From assembly GCA_963920665.1 (NCBI GenBank), contig OY987265.1:3601001-3665000 (forward strand): a DNA stretch of 64,000 nucleotides. The letters run 5' to 3'. Shown piece after piece: positions 48,954 through 58,723 of the stretch; position 1 is the first letter of the stretch, and each line of letters opens with the position of its first letter. The position numbers were made by a program, and so were the translations under genes. Under the pieces are notes generated by a model. That model did no database searches and was not told the DNA's origin. It was given only the letters and a program-made list of their open reading frames with translations. Origin of the DNA: Straminergon stramineum. Its lineage: Eukaryota > Streptophyta > Bryopsida > Hypnales > Calliergonaceae.

Positions 48954-50590
48954 ATGAGGGAAATTCTGCACATTCAGGGCGGTCAATGCGGCAACCAGAT
49001 CGGTGCCAAGTTCTGGGAGGTGGTTTGCGAGGAGCATGGGATTGATCCCACTGGAACGTACCAGGGCGTGTCCGACTTGCAGCTGGAGCGTATCAATGTG
49101 TACTACAACGAGGCGAGCGGTGGTCGGTACGTTCCTCGCGCCGTGTTGATGGATCTGGAGCCCGGGACGATGGACAGCGTTCGTTCGGGTCCGTATGGCC
49201 AGATCTTCCGTCCCGATAACTTCGTTTTCGGTCAGACCGGAGCCGGTAACAACTGGGCGAAGGGTCATTACACGGAGGGAGCTGAGTTGATCGACTCTGT
49301 TTTGGATGTGGTTCGTAAGGAGGCTGAGAGCTGTGACTGCTTGCAAGGTACGGTTATCAGTGTGTGTGTGTTTGGCATTATTTGTTCCCTTGAGAGTTTT
49401 GGACATTTGTTTTTATTCTCTACATATAGCGTCGCTTTTTTTGACGGATGTGCTGAATGTCTTTTTTGTTCTTTTTTTTCAGGTTTTCAGGTTTGCCACA
49501 GTTTGGGAGGAGGCACTGGATCTGGTATGGGCACTTTGTTGATATCCAAGATCCGCGAGGAGTACCCTGACCGTATGATGCTCACTTTTTCTGTTTTCCC
49601 TTCGCCGAAGGTTTCTGACACTGTTGTGGAGCCCTACAATGCTACTTTGTCCGTTCACCAGCTTGTTGAGAATGCGGATGAGTGCATGGTTTTGGACAAC
49701 GAGGCTTTGTACGACATTTGTTTCCGGACGTTGAAGCTGATTACGCCTTCCTGTAAGTTTCGTTGTGCTACAACTGTCATTGTTTTTATGCGTCAAGGAT
49801 TTTTTGTGTGGCTATTACAACTTTTGATGGGAGAGTTTCGCTTGAGCATGAGGCCTGAGCAGAGGTTACAAATGCTTGGAGTTATGTTTTTCTGATGTGT
49901 TTTTGTTCTTTGTGCGTTGCAGTCGGTGACTTGAACCACTTGATTTCTGCTACGATGAGCGGTATCACATGCTGCCTTCGGTTTCCCGGTCAGCTGAACT
50001 CGGATCTTCGGAAGTTGGCTGTGAACCTGATTCCTTTCCCGCGTCTCCACTTTTTCATGGTCGGTTTCGCTCCTTTGACCTCTCGGGGTTCTCAGCAGTA
50101 CAGGTCATTGACTGTTCCGGAGCTGACGCAGCAGATGTGGGATGCTAAGAACATGATGTGCGCTGCTGATCCTCGTCACGGTCGTTACCTGACTGCATCT
50201 GCGATGTTCCGCGGTAAGATGTCTACGAAGGAGGTCGACGAGCAGATGATCAACGTGCAGAACAAGAACTCTTCTTACTTCGTGGAATGGATTCCCAACA
50301 ACGTGAAGTCTTCTGTTTGCGATATCCCTCCTACTGGTCTGAAGATGTCTTCTACTTTCATTGGTAACTCTACCTCGATCCAGGAGATGTTCCGTCGTGT
50401 TTCTGAGCAGTTCACTGCTATGTTCCGTCGCAAGGCGTTTTTGCATTGGTACACTGGTGAGGGCATGGACGAGATGGAGTTCACTGAGGCTGAGAGCAAC
50501 ATGAACGATTTGGTTTCTGAGTACCAGCAGTACCAGGACGCCTCTGCCGAGGAGGAAGGCGAGTACGAGGAGGATCTTGAGGAGGCTTAG
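48954..50590 (+). CDS. TUBB: Beta-tubulin (gene B), three exons
   Basis: Exons 48954-49347, 49483-49752 and 49923-50590 join at GT-AG introns of 135 and 170 bp to give 1332 coding bases and a 443-residue beta-tubulin. Intron phases and positions are the same as in gene A. The N-terminal MREI, the GGGTGSG GTP-binding loop (residues 140-146) and the acidic tail [13 protein letters not shown] are present. It forms microtubules with alpha-tubulin in the cytoplasm, spindle and, in flagellated sperm, the axoneme. The predicted protein is identical to gene A, which lies 21 kb away in divergent orientation. Exons differ only at silent sites, while introns carry more changes. Reading straight through intron 1 gives a longer frame, but the introns have clear splice sites and the spliced product matches the family. 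Confidence 0.97.
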
Positions 50591-50748
50591 TTAGTTTTTA
50601 AATGTGTAGTGTAGGTGTTTGTTCGATTGTTTTTGGGAACGCGCTATTGGAACAGGATGTTCTGTTTCTTTGGTCCGGGTGTATTCCCCGATATATGTTC
50701 TTCCATTTGGCAATTATACATTTCTTCCAACTTTTTTGTATACCTTGA
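50591..50748 (+). other. Conserved 3' flank/UTR of beta-tubulin B
   Basis: It is nearly identical to the complement of 26159-26316. Similarity stops at about 50748 (TACCTTGA then divergence), defining the outer edge of the inverted duplication arm. Confidence 0.75.
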
Positions 50749-52407
50749 TGTAGGTGTATTACCTTATTATCGGCGGTCGTTTAGGTTGTGCGTAATCTTT
50801 GTGTATTATATTAAGCATGTGATTTGTTATTCCCAAGTGGGTGAGAATATAAAAATTCAATTGTCTTCAGACGTTTTGATTATTTTCTCTCGATTGGTGA
50901 TTTTAATTCTTATCCAGATGAATGGAGTTTGGATGCTATGTTCTTTCGGTTGTGACTCCTGTTTCGAGTTTTGTATTTTCTGACTGGGGAGCTATCTTGA
51001 GTGTAGATCGCTGGCATTTTGTTATTTGCTTTGTTGGGTGTCCGCATTTTTATTTTCTAGATGTAACTTGGTTTGGAGTTGTTGTCTTTGGTACATGTTT
51101 TTGCATGTGTCGTTTCGTGTGTTTGGTATCAATGGATTTGGGTGTGGGAGAGGAATATTAGTGTTGTGATGCTAAATTTCGATTGGAAATAGGAGCGACT
51201 GTTGTCTTTCGGTTGTCACTGGATGAATTCGATATTTTGTGAAAATGGCAAGACATGAAACAGGTTTTTGGAAACGAAAATGCATGGTGCCGTTCTGATT
51301 AGGCTTGTTTCACTCATTACTGAATTGGTACGTGTGCCTGTTGGGACGTTGGGACCACCCTCTGGGCATTCATATTAGCACAGGTTTATAGTTTATTGTC
51401 TGGACTTATTGACCGTATCTCGCACATGAGATTCAAATCTTCCACATTGTACTAGCCCTTAAACAGCAGCAATATGGATTTATGATAGAATTTGCTCCCT
51501 ATGATCCAGTGAGTCTCCAGGTGACTCAATAATTGCATCTGGTGGGAAAGGTTTTGTTATCCCTGAGCCGTTGCAGTATTACAGTGTCTTACAGTGTCCA
51601 GTTGGGTTTCTTGCCATGAGATAAGTTAGGAATACCATAAACGGTGTCACCCTAATGGCACAGGAGGGTGTTCTGGAATGGACATCTGAAATGGACAATA
51701 GTTGGCTCCATTGTTGATTGAAAAAGATTTGATTGGCTCACACTTGATTGGCTCTCACACTTGATTAGGAACGAGTTCTGAAGGTAGCTGTTTTAGGTGA
51801 AGCTTTGAGACATTAATGGGGTTCACATTTATATTGATTAAAATTTTCATTCTTGAGGGAAAATAATCCTTGTTTGGCCATTCTTCCTTATCCTTATTTT
51901 TGTTAAGATTGAGCTCAATTTTTCGACTAATTCCCCATGTTCTACAAGTGGAAATGCTTATTTTAACCAATAATTGTATTCCTACCTTCACAAGATGTCC
52001 TCACATAAGGACCAATCCTATTGCTAAATTCAAATGCTCTCATTTTGTTGTTTTGTCAATATTAGAATATTCTACATTATTTTTGAAAGACGATATCTTA
52101 CAATTGTTTTGTATAAGGAACAAAATTTTCTATTTTATAGTGAAAATTTGAAAGCACCATAGTAAAGTTTTGAATAAAAGTGAAAGAAATTCATAAGAGT
52201 TATAAAATAATTTCAAAAATTCTAATTTTTTTAGTAGTATAATTAGAATACAAAGCATATTAGAATGCAAAACCTTGTCAATCTATGATAAATTGAAATC
52301 ATTGAACTATAGTTATATGCCTATAGTAGTCATGTTGCAATAAAAAATTCATTTTGGTGGGATTTTCTAAAATTTTGAATTACGAGTTCATATAATATGC
52401 TCCTAGT
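50749..52407. other. Intergenic, nothing recognised
   Basis: The first few hundred bases may still be tubulin B 3' UTR. Beyond that there is no gene or element with clear ends. Confidence 0.45.
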
Positions 52408-53422
52408 TTAATCCCCAAAGGGTCTTCAATACACTTGATCACAAATATGGAAGGTGTGTTTTGGGACACAAAGTTGTAATTGGATGGAGAATGAATTCAA
52501 AACGGTTTGAAATTTTTTGTGAATACAAAAAGTGTTGATTTTTCCAAATACCAAATTTGACCAGACAATGACAATGAGCTATAAAATACACATAAATGCT
52601 CTTTCATTTTTTTTAAATAAAAGAAATTGCATTAGCCATTTACTAAATATTCACAGTTTGTACAAATTTCCAATATTAGCGTATTGATTGTTTTTTGGGT
52701 GTTTGTAAACTTTATAGAGATTGTCTTGGATTTGTAAGTCTTCTAGGAATTCAAGTGAAAGTCACAATTGCCATCCAATTATGCAATTGAATATGCCTCG
52801 ATGGGGGATTAATACATTGGCAATTGAAAATAAAAAATTCAAAAATAAATAAATTGTAGGTTTATGAGTTTATATGAATATACTATGAATTTTGGAACTG
52901 AACTTTATGATGTATCCTAAATCATAATTTACATTCATGTACACATTTAGAACATTTTGGACTACTTGAATATGCATATTCTAAACATGCTTTCTAGTTC
53001 AAATTGTTTTCGGGTTGCACCTTAATCCTTAAAGGCATGAGATGTACAACTTAGGTTGCAATATTGTGTCTTTTGTATATTTGACATAGAAGGTACATGA
53101 ATTGACATACACAACAATTTAAAAAAATTTGTATTTATGCTAAAAGAGATTCAATGATACATGGCACTTCAAATGGGGATAATTTTTTTCACATTCTACA
53201 TATCTAAGAAGTTGCAAAAAGACCATGTATTTTAGATGAATAGTGCCATGTTTGAACATGACAAAATTTAGAAATTAAAATGACCTCCAAATGAAAGATG
53301 CTAGTTGTTGAATTTTCAATTCAACAATATATGTCTTGCCTTATTTTAGTACACACTTTGTTTTCCACGAGTAAAATACAGGACCTTAAATAGAGGCCCC
53401 AATAGACCTTTTTAAGGGTTAA
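52408..53422. mobile_element. TTAA-flanked TIR element, group H
   Basis: The 1015-bp segment is bordered by TTAA, with tips TTAATCCCCAAAGGGTCT and the complement of TTAACCCTTAAAAAGGTCT, which pair over about 18 bp with gaps. No second copy occurs in the window and there is no transposase frame. The end sequence resembles the group A tip. Confidence 0.6.
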
Positions 53423-54546
53423 CTTCGTAGCATTTTAAACTTTTGATACATTTTGCCTCCATAATATTACGATCATAGTTTGATAGAGCCGGGCTCTCAC
53501 TTCTGTTGTCACTCACGAGCTCTTTGTATTCTAAAATGTAACTTCCGAGCTTCCGCTCGTTGAGTCTCCACTTCCAAATAAATCTTCGCAAACGGAGCAG
53601 GAAACTTTCAGAGTTGAATTCCTCACATATGATCTTTCTCTGCAACAATGAGAAGTTTTTGAATTTTTTTTACATGCATGGAGAGTTTGCATACGTTTTT
53701 CAGGTTCCTCTTCCTGCTTGGAGTTTGCTTTGATTAGGGTTCAGCAATTCAGAGAAAAGCGCGGACAGAGGTGGAAGGTAGCTGAAGAATTCAGAGAGAA
53801 CGATTCTTACATTGATCCTTTGTGTGTAGATTGTAGTCAAGGAGGTATTGGCCGTTTTCCTAAGGAGCTGCTTTGGAGCTGCTTTGGGAGATGTTCTGTC
53901 ACTGAAGTTAAGGTTTAGCAATTTGGAGGGGAATTCACAAAACGAATTTACAACACATAAAGTTGAAGGGGAGTGGAAGATTTGAAGGATGGATTTACTC
54001 ATGAAACCTTGTGTTTGGGCTTAAGTGAATTTCTAGTCAATTTTTGGAGGCTGCATACAGTGGAATTTTTATTGCTGAAGATGGAGAAGGAGCTATACAA
54101 AACAGACGAGGAACAGATGCTTTTGAACAGAATTGAAGATATTGACAATCGTACATGATACTTTGTGTCTATGCTGAAGTTAAGTTTTGAGGCTTGCTGT
54201 ACACATGGGACGTTGCTAATGATGAGGCTGGGGTCAGTGGACCAAACAAGGATGGTTTCTCTCCCTACCTGGAGGTTTGGCAATTTGGAGAAGAGAACAA
54301 ACTCAGTAGAAAGGAGGAAATTGATACTTATATATACTACTTTCTCAACTTTTATTCAAGGTTTCAGACTGCATACATTTGGAGAAGGAGCTTCACTTAG
54401 CAGACAGAGAACACATAAAAGGGAGTCGAAGACTTCAAGATATTCGTTCAAATAATTTTCTCTACATAAGAATTTGGATTTCTATTTTGGTGTTACTTTG
54501 TTGTTGGAGAGGAACCTTTAGAAGTTTGAAGACACCGAGCCAGAAA
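53423..54546. other. Region upstream of the OSB-like gene, with diverged repeats
   Basis: A segment with the phrases GCAATTTGGAG, CTGCATACA and GAGAAGGAGCT recurs in diverged form two or three times between about 53910 and 54420, in the same direction. Several 60-100 codon frames occur, none with a recognisable domain. It could hold a 5' UTR or leader. Confidence 0.4.
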
Positions 54547-55822
54547 ATGTCTGCATTCATGCGCCTTATAATGTGTCATAGTCACCAAACGAGAAGCTAC
54601 TCGGTGCGCGGAACAGTTGCACAGGTGAGTGAGTGTTAACTTATGGCCATACACCTGCTTTACCGAAGTGGTTGGATGAAGTGTGACTTTACCTTTTCTT
54701 GAAATCGGTGAGGACGCAGAGAAGACTGCCGTACTCCGTGATCATGGCAGCAACATATGTGTCCAATATATTTAGGTTCCTCCAGCTCAAAATTTGATGA
54801 ATAAGGTGTTATGCTTTCCACTCAAATGACAGGAAATGAACTGGGTTGGTTGAATGTTGAACATTGAATATTAGCACTGATATGTATCTTATGCTCAAAC
54901 GCTACCAATGGGTTTTTTGACGTATTTTTGGAAATTTATGTGAGCAGGATGCCTGTGTGATCACGCTCTTCAAGCCTGTCTCTTTTACATCCTTCTTCAT
55001 TTTTGGTTTTGTCTCCCCGTGGAGGAAGAATTAGCGGAAAGATTAGGTCGTTATCGTCATCAGTTTGGAGAGGACCATCTGTGAGTACCAATGCTTCAGG
55101 TATGTATCGGATGCCTGTCCTGATGGAAAGAAGGGGGTACTGTCTATCTCTCTCAAAAAGGAACAAGAGAACAATGTGACTGACATGTTTGAAGTATGGT
55201 CCAGTTGAATCAGTCGAATCACAGACCATTGATCAAAGTTTGGGAGGAGTATTTTGCGGATCCTTTGCATTGGTGGAACAACAGAGTTTACAAGGTACCT
55301 CTAGGAATATCACTAGGATTACTAGTTAGTAGATGTTAGAAAGTTGTAAGGAAGCAATGAGGAGGTTATTTATTGCTTGTACAAGGTCATGTGCACTTTG
55401 AGAAACAAGAAGCATATTGCATTGTAAGTGTTTTTGGAGTGGAGTGAAGGCAATTAAGATCACTTTCATGTTTAACAATGTATATTCCTTGATTGATATT
55501 TTTGATATTTTTGATATTTTTGTTTCCAATATTTGATATTGTAATATGTTGCCAACAGATGAATCCCAAATCACCTGACTAAAAACACGAGTTGACAAAG
55601 AAAGCTCTTTGGGTAGATGGCTGGTCAACTCCAACATGCGTGAAGGCGATGCTCAAATTGATGACTCAAAGCAAATTATCATCCCATGTTGGTTATCATA
55701 CCAGTGATTCTCAAGAGAATGTACAATCAAATAGGTATTTGCATGGGCATGATTTGTCTCCCTCGGTAACAAGAAGTCGAAGTAGTTGCAATAACTTTGC
55801 TATTGATGAAGCTTTTATTTGA
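54547..55822 (+). pseudogene. Organellar single-stranded DNA-binding (OSB)-like gene, broken
   Basis: OSB proteins bind single-stranded DNA in plant mitochondria and plastids and limit recombination. The signature PDF motif is split over two exons: ...55241-55294 reads WEEYFADPLHWWNNRVYK, then a GT-AG intron (55295-55558), then MNPKSPD, a stop, and KALWVDGWSTP at 55559-55645. Both parts join in phase 0, as the family motif requires. The in-frame TAA falls where the family has PDF (Phe). Upstream, 55108-55200 encodes an OB-fold-like stretch (DGKKGVLSISLKKEQ, DMFEVW), but a frameshift separates it from the PDF part. A candidate first exon, 54547-54624, encodes 26 Arg/Ser-containing residues like an organelle presequence and ends at a good GTGAGT donor. 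The frame continues to 55822. I judge it a decaying gene; the exon assignment before 55108 is uncertain. Confidence 0.68.
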
Positions 55823-56135
55823 AGGTGGATGTCAAACCTACACTTTGTCGTTTGTTTTGTTATGTTCTACATGAAACTTTTGACTTGAATCGGTTTGAGG
55901 AATTAGTTTGTGCAAAATTCTTTCCTTGTTTTCTTAGTGATATTCACTATTCACAATTCACTTTTCACTATTGGGTGCATGCGAAGTGCAATGACTTTTT
56001 GATTTATGTACTATATGATTCATCCACGTTAGTAAAAATTGATTAGTTAACTTTCCTATGATATGAAGGTTGTTTTCATCAAGAGTTAATTGATGAGTCA
56101 GGTTACCCGAAGGCAATTTTGGAAGAAGAAACTCT
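55823..56135. other. Short spacer between OSB and PPR remnants
   Basis: No gene is recognised; the stretch may include OSB 3' flank. Confidence 0.4.
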
Positions 56136-58181
56136 TTGCCCATCAGTGCAAGAGAGTCAAAGCAAACCGTTCAAGATGGCGGTGACAGTACGCACATGCA
56201 AGGCGCAAAAAACACGAGTGAAGCAGTTGATGTTTTGAAGAACCGACTACAACGAAGCATGGCTACAGGTTCGTACATGTTTGTTGAAGTTCTGAAGCGG
56301 TGCGTGAAGCAGGAAGACCTTACAGCAGTCAAGCAAGTTCATGAATGCATCATTGGAATGCAGCAGAATATATATGTGGCAAACAACCTACTAAGTGCCT
56401 ATATCAGATGTGGGAGATTGGAAGATGCATGCCGGGTGTTTGATGAACTTGTGGAGAAGGATTTATTTAGCTGGACCAAAATGATAGGAGGTTATGCTCT
56501 GCACAGTCGTGCAAAAGATGCAATGGAGGTTTTTAATCGAATGTGCCAAGTAGGTGTACAGCCGGATGCAGTTACTTATTTGAGCATCCTGAAGGCCTGT
56601 GCGAACTCATCAGCTTTATAATGGGACCATGAAGTTTATCAGACATGATGGCTTTTAATCAGATATGCGTGTGGGGACTGCGCTCCTTGAATTGTATGCC
56701 TAGTGTGGGAGCATAAACAACGCAAGGAAAACTTTTGATAAGTTTTGATAAGTTTTGATAAGTCGTGATGTCATTTCAGGGAATGTCTTGATTGGAGCAT
56801 ATGCAGAAAGCGGTTGTAGTGAGGAAGCATATCAACTTCTTGTCCAAATGAAACGAGAGTGGGTGTGGTGAGGAAGCATATCGATTGTTTCTCCAAATGC
56901 TCCGGGAGGGCTTCAAACCTAATGCAGTCACGTATATGAGCATCCCGAATGCACGTTCAAGCGCAGGGGGTTTGGATTGGGTGAAGGAGGTTCACAGTCA
57001 TGCCCGTGACGGGGAATTTGACTGCAATGCTTTGGTCCTTATGCATGCGAAATGTGGGAGTATCGAAGTTGCGCGATTGGTTTTTGACGGAATGGAGCAA
57101 CGTGATGTAAGAACATGAACTGCGATGATTGGAGGACTTGCGCAACATGGGTGTGGGTCTGAAGCTCTAAAAGCTTTCAGGAAAATGAATGCAGCCGGCG
57201 TGAAGCTTGATGGGTATTCATTTGTGGCAGTGCTATCGGCCTGTAGTCATGCAGGTCTTGTTAATAAAGGTCGTGAACTCTTTCTTGCTATGTCGCAAGA
57301 TTATGGCATCGTTCCCAATTTTCTGCATTGGAACTGCGTGGTGGATATTCTTGGGCGGGCAGGTCGCCTGGAGGAAGCAAAGCTCTTGATTGATGATATG
57401 CCAGTTGAACCAGATGGAGCAACTTGGGGAGCTTTGCTTGGTGCTTGTAAATCTCATGGGAATGTGGAGTTGGGTGAATTTGCGGCAAGAGAGCGGATCA
57501 AGTTGGGCCCCAAGGATGCCTGGACGTACGTGCTCCTCTCCAACATCTATGGTACAGCTGAGAAGTGGAGAAGGTATCGTCGGTGTCCACTGTGATGCAG
57601 CAAAGAGGTGTACGCAAGGAACGGGGGGGTAGCTGGATCGAAATTGATAACAAAATTCATGCCTTCGTTGTAGGGGATACATCTCACCCAGAAACAAAGG
57701 AGAGATATGCAGAGCTGAGCAGATTGACTGAGAAAATCAAGGTTGAAGGTTACCTTCCAGATTCCCGGCCTGTGCTGCACAATATTGACAAGAAGGATAA
57801 AGAGTTTATGCTGAATTTCATTAAATTGGCGATATTTCGGTAGACTGGCACAGCATTCCAATTAAGATGGCACGAAATATGTTAGAAATTGCATGACATT
57901 CCATTAAAATGGCATGGAATATGTCAGAAATGACGCAATAATACTGCCATTTTAATGAAATTCACCATGTTTTCTCTTCGCTCTCATAGAGCGAAGTTGG
58001 ACTTATTAACACACCTATTAGTATACCGATTCGTGTTTACAAGAACCTTAGGGTGTGTTCAAATTGTCATACTGCAACCAAATTGATCTCCAATGTAACT
58101 AGGAAAGAGATTGTGGTCAGGGATGTGAATCGCTTTGAGCACTTCAAGAATGGCTTGTGTTCTTGTAAAGATTATTGGTGA
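56136..58181 (+). pseudogene. PPR-DYW protein pseudogene
   Basis: PPR-DYW proteins bind organelle transcripts and edit C to U. A series of PPR motifs runs in order: KQVHECIIG, YVANNLLSAYIRCGRLEDA, SWTKMIGGYA, PDAVTYLSILKACA, then VGTALLELYA and CGSINNARKTFD, EEAYRLFLQM and AVTYMSI, CGSIEVARLVFDGMEQRDV, MIGGLAQHGCGSEAL, and FVAVLSACSHAGLV. The E region (EPDGATWGALLGACKSHGNVE) and a DYW end ([18 protein letters not shown] ... CSCKDYW, stop 58179-58181) follow. Damage: TAA at 56619, a frameshift near 56655, further stops near 56667 and 56700, a triplicated GATAAGTTTT unit at 56736-56763 with stops, TGA at 57116, a frameshift near 57570, and a 151-bp insertion at 57813. The residues of the DYW zinc-binding HxE region are lost at the insertion. 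The N-terminus is short. Confidence 0.9.
57813..57963. mobile_element. 151-bp inverted-repeat MITE inside the DYW domain
   Basis: GAATTTCATTAAATTGGC at the left pairs with the complement of the right end, GAATTTCATTAAAATGGC (one mismatch in 18). Inside are two tandem, diverged copies of about 40 bp (CATTCCAATTAAGATGGCAC..., CATTCCATTAAAATGGCATG...). It lies exactly where the DYW domain alignment breaks (after DKKDKEFML and before the GLINTP stretch). No clean target duplication is visible. Confidence 0.65.
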
Positions 58182-58723
58182 TCAGTTTGACAATCCCGAT
58201 TAATTTGGACGGTATATGCGGAGCACAGGTACATATGTGGATCATATGCAGGATTTGCGCGTCTCAGAATATGTCTACGATTGTGTATACTAAGAGCAAG
58301 CGAAAAGTGAAATAAGTTCGTGAGGCATGATGAATTCAGTGTTGCAAGAACTGCGTTGTCGAACTTTTCTACTGGCTCCTGTGAGTGGAGAGCGGGGAAC
58401 ACTAATGCGAGCGCTAATCACAAGCAATCGGCAAGGATTAATTATAAACTTCGACCTTTCGTCCTTGCAAATGGGAATCCAGGGTTGAAGAATTTGTTAC
58501 CCCTTTTGCAACTTCAGAGGCATTCAAAGATCCAGTGGAAAGTTCAGTTGAGAGATGCTGGACATGAAGTCCAATCGAGACTGCTTGTTGAATTCAAATT
58601 AATGGCATATTTCATTGCATGGAGAGTTGCCTTCGTGATTTTGGAGAGTTGCCTTTGTTATTCTTTTCAGCTTGTCAGATCGGGATCACATCGTCAAAGC
58701 AATCACGACACAAGCTGAAGAAT
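58182..58723. other. Spacer between PPR pseudogene and kinase
   Basis: A 132-codon plus frame (58320-58718) has no recognisable domain; it may be chance or antisense to a 3' UTR. Nothing else is seen. Confidence 0.45.

Noticed and set aside
49306..49542. Frames reading through tubulin introns (49306-49542 and the 313-codon frame from 48954)
   Set aside because: Intron borders are canonical and the spliced exons give an exact beta-tubulin; readthrough products lack family similarity in the intron part.
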